This document shows positions 1 to 6,535 of a stretch of 6,868 nt of DNA, piece after piece. Every line of letters starts with the position of its first letter. The first letter of the stretch is position 1. Position numbers and translations under genes: made by a program. The notes beneath the pieces are model-generated. The model saw only the letters and a list, made by a program, of their open reading frames with translations, ran no database searches and was not told the origin of the DNA. The DNA is from a bacterium (GTDB taxonomy: Bacteria > JAMCPX01). The DNA lies in the NCBI GenBank assembly GCA_021787655.1, contig JAJYLM010000113.1, forward strand, positions 1 to 6,868. The letters run 5' to 3'.

Positions 1-1149
1 ATCGGCTTTCTTTCTCAGAAAAGTGGGAATATCCAGTTCATCTTCATCATATCCGGTCAGCATGACCTTTTTTACGGATTTCACGGAATCGATCTCGTCT
101 ATTTTTTTGTCCGTGCGCTTGAACGCAGGGATCTCACGGTTTCCGTCGTTGTGGATCACCGATAGCTTGCCCGGGTATTTGTCCTTCGTGTTGCGCTCGC
201 CGAACCCGGTCGCGATAACCGTAACGTTAAGGCTTTCTCCCATGGCTTCATCGATGACGGTACCGTAGATGACGTTTGCGTCTTCGTCCACCTGCTCCTT
301 CACGAGCTCGCACGCCTCCTTGACTTCGTTGAGCGTCAGGGACGCATCGCCGGTAATGTTGATCAGGACACCCCGTGCACCGTTGATGGATATGTCTTCG
401 AGCAGCGGGTTGGAAATCGCCTCCTGGGCAGCGTCCTTCGCCCTCTTTTCTCCGCCGCTCCTGCCGGTCCCCATCATTGCCATGCCCATCTCGCTCATGA
501 CGGTCTTTACGTCCGCAAAATCCACATTGACGAGGCCGGGGATTGTGATGATGTCCGATATGCCCCGCACCGCATGCACGAGTACCTCATCGACCTTGAC
601 ATAGGCATCGAGCACTGTGGTCTTGTTGTCCGATATATTGAACAGCCGGTCGTTCGGAATGACGATCAGGGTATCCACGTACTGCGAAAGTTCTTCGATG
701 CCCTTTTCCGCTTTCGACGTTCTTCGCTTGCCTTCGAACTCGAACGGCTTGGTGACGACCGCCACGACCAGCGCACCCAGGGACTTCGCTATCTCTGCGA
801 TGACCGGGCTTGCACCCGTTCCGGTCCCGCCCCCCATGCCTGCGGTCAGGAATATCATATCCGAACCGGCCAGTGCGTCCTTGATCTTCGTCTCGTCCTC
901 GAGCGCTGCATCCTTGCCGATGTCCGGATTTGCACCTGCACCGAGCCCTTTGGTCAGTTTGGCGCCGAGCTGTATCTTGTAGGACGCCTTGTTCTTCGTC
1001 AGCACCTGCATATCCGTGTTCGCTGCAATGAAGTCGACGCCCTTCATTCCCTGCTTTATCATCGTGTTGACCGCATTGCCGCCGCCGCCGCCGACACCGA
1101 TAACCTTGATCTTCGCCGAATGATGATACTCGTTACTCAACTCAAACAT
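1..1149 (-). CDS. ftsZ: Cell division protein FtsZ, tubulin-like GTPase (3' end reaches the window edge)
   Basis: FtsZ polymerises with GTP into the Z-ring at midcell and recruits the divisome. I read 383 codons from ATG at 1149, open at base 1. Visible motifs: the N-terminal nucleotide-binding glycine run (G18–N25, GVGGGGGN), ANTD (43–46), the tubulin signature GGGTGTG (106–112), NDR (166–168) and the T7 loop NVDFADV (208–214), whose D210 and D213 correspond to the E. coli catalytic Asp209 and Asp212. After about residue 317 comes a short charged linker of roughly 50 residues. It is followed by the conserved C-terminal peptide DELDIPTFLRKKAD (370–383), which binds FtsA and other partners. 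Many family members end in or near this peptide, so the stop codon probably lies within a few bases beyond the window. The start is fixed by a strong Shine-Dalgarno inside the end of ftsA. Odd point: R195 stands where most FtsZ have Gln (AVQGI). Confidence 0.98.
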   Translation of the reverse strand, partial: MFELSNEYHHSAKIKVIGVGGGGGNAVNTMIKQGMKGVDFIAANTDMQVLTKNKASYKIQLGAKLTKGLGAGANPDIGKDAALEDETKIKDALAGSDMIFLTAGMGGGTGTGASPVIAEIAKSLGALVVAVVTKPFEFEGKRRTSKAEKGIEELSQYVDTLIVIPNDRLFNISDNKTTVLDAYVKVDEVLVHAVRGISDIITIPGLVNVDFADVKTVMSEMGMAMMGTGRSGGEKRAKDAAQEAISNPLLEDISINGARGVLINITGDASLTLNEVKEACELVKEQVDEDANVIYGTVIDEAMGESLNVTVIATGFGERNTKDKYPGKLSVIHNDGNREIPAFKRTDKKIDEIDSVKSVKKVMLTGYDEDELDIPTFLRKKAD

Positions 1150-1150
1150 G

Positions 1151-2395
1151 TTATCCTCCTTTTTTGACAAATAATTTTGACGCTATATTCGAAAAAAACT
1201 CCCTGATGCTCCGTAACAGATCCGTGTCCCTTCCGCTGTACGCACGCACGTGCATGTGCTTGCTCCCGTAGATAACGAGACCGACCGCCGTTGCGTACGA
1301 CGGGTCTTTAACGACGTCCGTGAGTCCTCCGACCCCGAGGGGAAAACCTATCCGGACCGGCAGGTTGAATATCTGCTCGCCGAGGTCAACGATACCCTCG
1401 AGCATCGAGCTGCCGCCGGTCAGGACCACACCCGCGGAAATGAACTCCTTGAACCCGGACTTGACCAGCTCCTTGTCGACCAGCGACAGGATCTCTTCCA
1501 CCCTCAGTTCGATGATCTCTGCCAGCGTCGAGCGGGATATGGTCCTCGGTTTCCTGCTCCCGATGCCCGGCACCTCGACCATCTCTGCCTTGTCCACGTT
1601 CGCCCGCAGTGCAGTCCCGTATTTTATCTTGAGCTTCTCGGCCTCATGGATGGGAGTGCGCAGTCCGACGGAGACGTCCTTGGTCACATGTTCTCCCCCG
1701 AGCCCTATGACGCTCGTATACTTGATGCTGCCATCGTAGAATATCGCTATGTCCGTGGTCCCGCCGCCGATATCGACGATAACGACACCGAGGTCCTTTT
1801 CTTCGGGGTTCAGCACGGCCTCGCTTGAGGCAATGGACTGCAGGGCGATATCCGACACCATCAGTCCCGACCTGTTGCACGCCTTGATGATGTTCATGGA
1901 CGACGACATGTTCGCGGTCACGATGTGCACCTTGGCCTCGAGCCGTACGCCGGACATGCCTGTCGGGTCCTTGATGCCGCCCTGATCGTCGATGATGAAC
2001 TCATACGGTATGACGTGGATGACCTCCCTGTCCTGGGGAATCGGCATTGCCTTGGCAGCGTCCACGACCCTCTTGATGTCGCTTGCTTTCACCTCCCTGT
2101 CCTTGATGGCGATCACGCCGTTGCTGTTGAAGCTCTTGATGTGATCCCCGGCTATCCCGGTATAGATGCTCGTTATCTCGTAATCGGACATGAGCTCCGC
2201 CTCTTCGATCGCCTGCCGTATCGCCTTGACCGTTGCTTCGATGTTGATGATGTTTCCCTTGCTCAGGCCGTGCGACGGCGACACCTTGCCGATACCCACG
2301 ATATCGATGGTCCCTTCCTTGAGCTCTCCCACAATAGCGCAAATTTTTGTTGTCCCTATATCAAGGCCAACAATCATATTATCCTTTTTTGGCAC
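1151..2395 (-). CDS. ftsA: Cell division protein FtsA, actin-like Z-ring membrane anchor
   Basis: FtsA is an actin/Hsp70-superfamily ATPase that tethers FtsZ filaments to the inner membrane and recruits later division proteins. The 414-residue length is normal. Visible motifs: phosphate-1 GLDIGTTKICAIVG (10–23); the FtsA-specific 1C subdomain within about 90–170, including DPTGMSGVRLEAKVHIVTA (143–161); phosphate-2 VDIGGGTTDIAIF (207–219); and the adenosine-site motif LTGGSSMLEG (325–334). The C-terminal LLRSIREFFSNIASKLFVKK (393–412) looks like the amphipathic membrane-targeting helix. The start taken is GTG at 2395, because it has a near-perfect Shine-Dalgarno and the KKDN lead-in resembles homologues as I recall them. 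An ATG at codon 7 (2377), one base after the ftsQ stop, is an alternative giving 408 residues. With the GTG start the gene overlaps ftsQ by 17 bases. One base separates its stop from ftsZ. Confidence 0.97.
   Translation of the reverse strand: MPKKDNMIVGLDIGTTKICAIVGELKEGTIDIVGIGKVSPSHGLSKGNIINIEATVKAIRQAIEEAELMSDYEITSIYTGIAGDHIKSFNSNGVIAIKDREVKASDIKRVVDAAKAMPIPQDREVIHVIPYEFIIDDQGGIKDPTGMSGVRLEAKVHIVTANMSSSMNIIKACNRSGLMVSDIALQSIASSEAVLNPEEKDLGVVIVDIGGGTTDIAIFYDGSIKYTSVIGLGGEHVTKDVSVGLRTPIHEAEKLKIKYGTALRANVDKAEMVEVPGIGSRKPRTISRSTLAEIIELRVEEILSLVDKELVKSGFKEFISAGVVLTGGSSMLEGIVDLGEQIFNLPVRIGFPLGVGGLTDVVKDPSYATAVGLVIYGSKHMHVRAYSGRDTDLLRSIREFFSNIASKLFVKKGG
1155..1160 (-). promoter_or_regulatory. Shine-Dalgarno of ftsZ inside the ftsA 3' end
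   Basis: On the minus strand the sequence reads AAAAAAGGAGGATAACATG. AGGAGG lies 5 bases before the ftsZ ATG, and it also encodes the two final glycines of FtsA (GGA GGA TAA). ftsA stops one base before ftsZ starts. This geometry suggests that ribosomes finishing ftsA reinitiate on ftsZ, in addition to entering independently at the strong site. Confidence 0.85.
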
Positions 2396-3290
2396 TGCTG
2401 TTCACCTCCTTTATTGGATTCACACCGTCTGCATTACCTGTCATCGGTGCGCTGTCCTGTTCCTGAAGATCGATCCCGGAAAGGACGCCCGCCTTGTAGC
2501 GGAGGACTCCCATGCCTGCGAACCGCAGGTCGACCAGGGATACCAGCTGCATCCGCTCTCCGAAATACCGCATCAGGTCATTCAATTTATCGATCCGCGC
2601 GTCAAGATCGCTCCTGCCGAACCTGATCATGAGCCCGTCGGTTGTTATGAGCGTATATCCGGTATCATCCACATGGAGTTCAGAGATGTCCTTGCCGACG
2701 ACAATAGAATCGTGATCGAGCGTCTGGATAAACGCGGTCGCGTCGATCACAGGCTGGATCGGTGTATCTATAAAATTCTCCCGTTTGAACGCAAACCCCG
2801 TGATGACGGGGTAGTTCGTCGAATCATGACTGTCCACCTGTTTGAATATGACCCCGTCACTGTCGACATAGTAGAGACTGCCGAGCAGGATCATGCAGTA
2901 AACCTTCCGTTCGCCCACCGTGATATCGATCCTGTGCGGCGGGGATTTTCTGATCGAAACGCTGTTGATCCAGGGGATGGACAGGATGTTCGCACGCACG
3001 GCTTTCAGCGGTATGGTAAAGATGTTTTCACCCATGGTCAACCCCGATGCCCGGATGATCTCCGTGGGCGGAACATGCTCGTACCCTTTGATGCTGACCT
3101 GTCTGAGGGCGAAGATCCTCGATGTGCTGATGAAGCCGGCAGCCCTGCGGTACCCCGCAAATCCTCCGGCAACGAGGCCGGCTGCGACCAGGACGGAGGC
3201 TGCATAGCCTGCAGAGGAACGTATCCTGAGGCCGCGTTTGAACCGCCTGCCGGGTACATTTTTCTGCGGTATTTTAAAGTCTGAAATCAT
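2379..3290 (-). CDS. ftsQ: Cell division protein FtsQ (POTRA-domain divisome protein)
   Basis: FtsQ is a bitopic inner-membrane protein that links the Z-ring to the FtsB–FtsL complex and septal synthesis. This 303-residue protein has a basic cytoplasmic N-terminus (RRFKRGLRIR, 15–24) and a single Ala/Gly-rich membrane segment (about 28–47). The POTRA domain follows (about 60–129), with the family pattern VSIKGYEHVPPTEIIRASGL (65–84), NIFTI (89–93), IPWINSVSIRKSPP (105–118) and GER (126–128). A periplasmic beta domain follows, with the YYVDSDGVIF strand (140–149) and a closing VDLRF (253–257). Residues 271–303 are polar and look unstructured; their codons also carry the ftsA ribosome site. The ATG at 3290 lies 11 bases after the ddl stop with only a weak AAGG (3300–3303) in front, so translation is probably modest or coupled to ddl. 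Position and domain order match the family well, although FtsQ sequences are generally divergent. Confidence 0.94.
   Translation of the reverse strand: MISDFKIPQKNVPGRRFKRGLRIRSSAGYAASVLVAAGLVAGGFAGYRRAAGFISTSRIFALRQVSIKGYEHVPPTEIIRASGLTMGENIFTIPLKAVRANILSIPWINSVSIRKSPPHRIDITVGERKVYCMILLGSLYYVDSDGVIFKQVDSHDSTNYPVITGFAFKRENFIDTPIQPVIDATAFIQTLDHDSIVVGKDISELHVDDTGYTLITTDGLMIRFGRSDLDARIDKLNDLMRYFGERMQLVSLVDLRFAGMGVLRYKAGVLSGIDLQEQDSAPMTGNADGVNPIKEVNSSAKKG
2402..2411 (-). promoter_or_regulatory. Shine-Dalgarno of ftsA inside ftsQ
   Basis: The minus strand reads AAGGAGGTGA, an essentially full complement to the usual 16S rRNA 3' end. Nine bases separate GGAGG from the GTG at 2395. It lies in the FtsQ C-terminal tail, where it encodes KEVN (294–297). 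It is the main reason for choosing the GTG start of ftsA over the ATG at 2377. Confidence 0.8.
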
Positions 3291-3301
3291 GATCGAATGC
3301 C

Positions 3302-4252
3302 TTAAACCCTTCCCTTCAAGCTTGCCGATTGGAGTATACCGTTGATCAGGTCTTCGTAATTCATCCCCCTGCTTTCCGCTATCTTCGGAACGTAACTCAG
3401 CGCGGTCAGACCGGGGAGCGTATTGACCTCGAGCAGGTACGGCCTGCCCGCAGGTGCGACCTTGAAATCAATCCGAGAGTAAAAGCTGCACCCCAGCAGT
3501 GCGTGGGCATTCAGCGCCGCCTCTTCCACGGACTTCAGGACATTGCCCGGCAGCGACGGCGGGATATTGAAGACCTCCAGGCCTTCTGTGTATTTGACCT
3601 CATAATCCAGAAACTGCCTGCCGGAACCTTCCCTGACCCGGATCTCCATGGATCCGAGTACCGCTTCGTCGTAGATTGCGACGGTGACATCCTGTCCCTC
3701 GATAAATTTTTCGATCAAAACCCGGCTGTCATGGGTGAATGCCTCGGCAAGCGCACCGGGCAGTTCTTCGGGTACCGAGACCTTGCTGATGCCGATACTC
3801 GATCCCTCGCACGCCGGCTTGACCATGTAGGGCAGGTTCATACCGCTCTGCCTGAGCAGCTGGGAATACTCGATTGGTTTGCCCACAACGAGAAACGGGG
3901 GCGTCAGGATCCCGGCACCGGTCAGGAGGTGCTTCGTCAAAACCTTGTCCATTGCGAGGGCGCTCGCTGCGACACCGGATCCCGTGTACGGTATGCCCAT
4001 GAGCTCGAGAACGCCCTGGACGACACCGTCTTCACCGAACTTTCCGTGGAGTGCATTGAACGCTGCGCCGATACCCTCCTCTTTCAGCCTGGACGGGAGC
4101 GCCCTGTCCACGCTGATGCCGGTCGCCTTGTACCCGAGCTTGAGCAGTGATTTCACCACCGCTTCACCGCTCATCTGCGAAATGCCCTTCTCTGCAGACA
4201 GTCCCCCGTACAGGACCCCGACGTTCATGGTTTTCGGAATATTTTCTGTCAT
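3302..4252 (-). CDS. ddl: D-alanine–D-alanine ligase
   Basis: Ddl is a cytoplasmic ATP-grasp enzyme that joins two D-alanines into the dipeptide used by MurF for the peptidoglycan stem. The 316 residues are slightly longer than E. coli DdlB. Visible: N-terminal VLYGGLSAE (13–21), with E21 matching the substrate-binding Glu15; ALHGKFGEDG (67–76); the YTGSGVAASALAMDK block (89–103); VKPACEGSSIG (144–154); and VLIEKFIEGQDVTVAI (178–193). KY (220–221) carries the Tyr equivalent of E. coli Tyr216, which favours D-Ala over D-lactate as acceptor. R260, D262, E275 and N277 match the catalytic Arg and the metal ligands, and S286 matches Ser281. Off consensus: the usual SAERE(V/I)S reads SAEKGIS (19–25). 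The start at 4252 overlaps the murB stop as ATGA and has AGGTGA just upstream. An ATG at codon 9 would fit family length but lacks a ribosome site. Confidence 0.97.
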   Translation of the reverse strand: MTENIPKTMNVGVLYGGLSAEKGISQMSGEAVVKSLLKLGYKATGISVDRALPSRLKEEGIGAAFNALHGKFGEDGVVQGVLELMGIPYTGSGVAASALAMDKVLTKHLLTGAGILTPPFLVVGKPIEYSQLLRQSGMNLPYMVKPACEGSSIGISKVSVPEELPGALAEAFTHDSRVLIEKFIEGQDVTVAIYDEAVLGSMEIRVREGSGRQFLDYEVKYTEGLEVFNIPPSLPGNVLKSVEEAALNAHALLGCSFYSRIDFKVAPAGRPYLLEVNTLPGLTALSYVPKIAESRGMNYEDLINGILQSASLKGRV

Positions 4253-5166
4253 GGTTCACCTATAATAACGACTTCGAGTTCAAGCTTTATCTTTGTTTTT
4301 TCCCTGACCTTCTCGATACCTGCATCAATGAGCGTCAGGACATCCTCGGCCCGCGCCTGCCCGGTATTCACGATGAAGTTCGTGTGGAGTTCCGAGTACT
4401 TCGCTCCCCGTACCCTGACGCCGCGCATACCTGCTTCGTCGAGCAGCTTCCATGCCTTGACCTTCGGAGGGTTTTTGAAGATGGACCCGCTGCTTGGATA
4501 ATTCAGAGGCTGGGTCCGTGTCTTCTCCTCGAGCACTGCCGCGACGCTGCTGCTCACCCGTTTCGCATCGGACTTCCGCAGACGCACCACGGCAGATACG
4601 ACGATGCTGCTCGACGAGAGCTCCCTGCATGTCCTGTAGCCGAAACCCATTGCCTTCCTGTTCAATGTCCTCGTCCTGCCGGACCGCTCGATGAAGGTCA
4701 CCGTTTCCACGATGTCCGAAACCGTTCCCCCTGCGGTCCCCGCATTCATTGCCAGTGCACCGCCAAGGGTCCCGGGAATGCCTGCGAGCGGCTCCATGCC
4801 GGAGAGCCCGTGCTCGGTGCAGTACTTCACGAGCTGCGCGAGCGGTATCCCGGCACCCGCGGTCATCACCACGCCGGATGCGTCCTCCTGTTCCACCTGC
4901 AGGGAATCGAGGGTGTCTTTGATCCTGATAATCGGGGAACGGACGCCCTTGTCCCGGACAATGAGGTTCGTGCCTGAGCCCATCACGAAGTAGCGTTCCT
5001 CGTTGCGCCGCGCCCACTCGAGAAAGGCCGTTATGTCTGCCGTATCCGCCGGCGTGAACACACAGACGCATGCGCCGCCGACCTGCATGCTCGTGTACTC
5101 GTGCATCTGCACATCGAACAGCACGCTGCCCCTGAGAACAGATGTCAGTTCTTTCAGATCAGTCAT
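4249..5166 (-). CDS. murB: UDP-N-acetylenolpyruvoylglucosamine reductase (MurB, type II)
   Basis: MurB is a cytoplasmic FAD enzyme that uses NADPH to reduce UDP-enolpyruvyl-GlcNAc to UDP-MurNAc, the second committed step of peptidoglycan synthesis. Its 305 residues fit the shorter type II form. FAD-domain motifs: YTSMQVGG (24–31), GSGTNLIVRDKGV (63–75), AGAGIPLAQLV (103–113) and GMEPLAGIPGTLGGALAMNAG (123–143). YR at 177–178 aligns with the substrate-binding Tyr-Arg. SSGSIFKNP (225–233) holds the catalytic Ser at 227. HTNFIVN (261–267) and LELEVVIIG (295–303) close the protein, with E298 aligning with E. coli Glu325. All three catalytic positions are therefore present. Off-family details are the CVC after GG (33–35) and Cys180 where YRxS is usual. 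The ATG at 5166 overlaps the murC end by 8 bases; AAGAGG lies 10 bases upstream. Confidence 0.97.
   Translation of the reverse strand: MTDLKELTSVLRGSVLFDVQMHEYTSMQVGGACVCVFTPADTADITAFLEWARRNEERYFVMGSGTNLIVRDKGVRSPIIRIKDTLDSLQVEQEDASGVVMTAGAGIPLAQLVKYCTEHGLSGMEPLAGIPGTLGGALAMNAGTAGGTVSDIVETVTFIERSGRTRTLNRKAMGFGYRTCRELSSSSIVVSAVVRLRKSDAKRVSSSVAAVLEEKTRTQPLNYPSSGSIFKNPPKVKAWKLLDEAGMRGVRVRGAKYSELHTNFIVNTGQARAEDVLTLIDAGIEKVREKTKIKLELEVVIIGEP
4256..4261 (-). promoter_or_regulatory. Shine-Dalgarno of ddl inside the murB 3' end
   Basis: The minus strand reads ATAGGTGAACCATGA. AGGTGA sits 3 bases before the ddl ATG, within the last sense codons of murB, and the murB TGA overlaps the start as ATGA. 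It decides for the 4252 start rather than the ATG eight codons later, which has no purine-rich site before it. Confidence 0.7.
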
Positions 5167-6535
5167 GCTTTTTCAACCTCTTGATAAGTCCATCCCCGAC
5201 CGTCAGGATGTCGCCCGCACCCTGGGTTATCACCATGTCGCCCGGCACCACCGTGCGCTCGAGTTCATCCACGATCTTCTCCTTGTCCTGAATGTAACGG
5301 ACGTCCTTGTACCCCATGTCCTTCATGGCAGTGAAGAGCCTGGATGCATCGACGCCCGGTATAGGATCTTCGCCCGCAGAGTAGATGTCCGTAATAATCA
5401 GGACGTCTGCCTGATAGAACGCAGTCAGAAAATCATTGAACAGCAGCATGGTCCTCGTGTACCGGTGCGGCTGAAACACCACAATGAGCCTTCGCTTCCA
5501 TCCGTTCTTAGCGCCTGCCAGCGTCGCCTTTATCTCCTTTGGATGATGTCCGTAATCATCCACGATAATGATGTCATTGATTGTTGCCTTGATCTGGAAC
5601 CTGCGTTCGACGCCGTTGAATTTCCCGATGCCTTCTTTTATTTTTTCCGGCTCGAGCTCGAGTTCAACACCTGCGGCAATTCCTGCAAGGGCATTGTAGA
5701 CGTTGTGGACCCCGGGCATGTGGATAGTGAAGGAACCGTAGGGCTTGCCCCTGACATTGACCGAGAAATCGCACTCTCCGCCCCGCTGAACGACGTTGTA
5801 TCCCTGGACGTCGGCCTGTGCCGATAGTCCGTAGGTCATCCGTCGTACCTTGATCCTGGGCATGATGGACGCCACGTTCTCCTCATCGAGGCACAGGATA
5901 GCAAGGCCGTAGAACGGTACCTTGTTGATGAATTCCACATATGCGTCCTTTTCGCGGTCGAACGTTTTATAATAATCCAGGTGCTCGGGGTCAATGTTCG
6001 TTACGATGGCTATGGTCGGGGTGAGTTTGAGGAAGCTGCCGTCGCTCTCGTCGGCCTCGGCGACAAGGTATTCGCTCTGTCCGAGCTTCGCATTGGAACC
6101 GAAGATATTGACCTTGCCTCCCACGATGCTCGTCGGATCGAGCCCGCCCGAGGCAAGAACGAGGGAAACCAGAGACGTCGTCGTGGTCTTGCCGTGGCTC
6201 CCGGCTATGGCAACCGCATATTTTACCCGCATGAGTTCCGCCAGCATCTCTGCCCTGGGTATCGCCGGAATGTTGTGCTCCCGCGCGTACACCAGCTCCG
6301 GGTTGTCGTCTCTGACTGCGGATGAGAACACGACGACGTGCGCACCCTGTGCGTTCGACGCCCGGTGGCCGATCGTCACGGATGCGCCGAGCGCCTGGAG
6401 CCGCTCGGTGACCTTCGACTGTTTCTGGTCGGAACCGCTCACCTCATAGCCGATATTGATGAGGAGCTCTGCGATGCCGCTCATTCCTGCACCGCCGATT
6501 CCGACAAAATGTATGTGCCTTATTCTCTTGTGCAT
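5159..6535 (-). CDS. murC: UDP-N-acetylmuramate–L-alanine ligase (MurC)
   Basis: MurC is a cytoplasmic ATP-dependent Mur ligase that adds L-alanine, the first stem residue, to UDP-MurNAc. The 458 residues are normal. The N-terminal Rossmann-like domain shows HFVGIGGAGMSGIAELL (9–25) and SGSD (33–36). The central ATPase domain has the P-loop AGSHGKTTTTSLV (111–123), EADESDGSF (160–168) and TNIDPEHLDYY (179–189). HNVYNALAG (277–285) leads to the C-terminal domain with GVERRFQ (308–314), DDYGHHPKEI (326–335), FQPHRYTRT (354–362) and DIYSAGEDPIPG (383–394). The HxVGIGGxGMxxxA and DDYGHHP forms separate MurC from MurD, MurE and MurF. The ATG at 6535 overlaps the murG end by 16 bases. AAAGGA (6541–6546) lies 5 bases before it, inside murG. 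The gene ends ..HD-stop, overlapping the murB start. Confidence 0.98.
   Translation of the reverse strand: MHKRIRHIHFVGIGGAGMSGIAELLINIGYEVSGSDQKQSKVTERLQALGASVTIGHRASNAQGAHVVVFSSAVRDDNPELVYAREHNIPAIPRAEMLAELMRVKYAVAIAGSHGKTTTTSLVSLVLASGGLDPTSIVGGKVNIFGSNAKLGQSEYLVAEADESDGSFLKLTPTIAIVTNIDPEHLDYYKTFDREKDAYVEFINKVPFYGLAILCLDEENVASIMPRIKVRRMTYGLSAQADVQGYNVVQRGGECDFSVNVRGKPYGSFTIHMPGVHNVYNALAGIAAGVELELEPEKIKEGIGKFNGVERRFQIKATINDIIIVDDYGHHPKEIKATLAGAKNGWKRRLIVVFQPHRYTRTMLLFNDFLTAFYQADVLIITDIYSAGEDPIPGVDASRLFTAMKDMGYKDVRYIQDKEKIVDELERTVVPGDMVITQGAGDILTVGDGLIKRLKKHD

Noticed and set aside
1078..1092. Five tandem GCC triplets.
   Set aside because: They encode the conserved glycine run of the FtsZ nucleotide-binding loop, so they are not an independent repeat element.
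1242..1259. Palindrome-like GCACGTGC region as a possible operator or hairpin.
   Set aside because: It is imperfect beyond 8 bases, lies inside ftsA coding sequence (KHMHVRA) and has no partner site.
2375..2395. A AAA AAG run at the ftsA start and A6G at both junctions as possible programmed frameshift sites that could fuse FtsQ–FtsA or FtsA–FtsZ.
   Set aside because: A -1 slip from the ftsA frame meets TAA at once, and fusion would need a +1 slip, for which this is not a typical site. The runs are explained by Lys codons plus ribosome sites.
2190..3284. 364-codon open frame on the plus strand opposite ftsQ and the start of ftsA.
   Set aside because: Its translation has no recognisable motif and lies opposite well-supported ftsQ and ftsA. 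Long antisense frames are expected from this codon bias.
4147..5827. Plus-strand open frames of about 275 codons opposite ddl, murB and murC.
   Set aside because: They have no family signatures or convincing ribosome sites, and each mirrors a conserved gene on the other strand.
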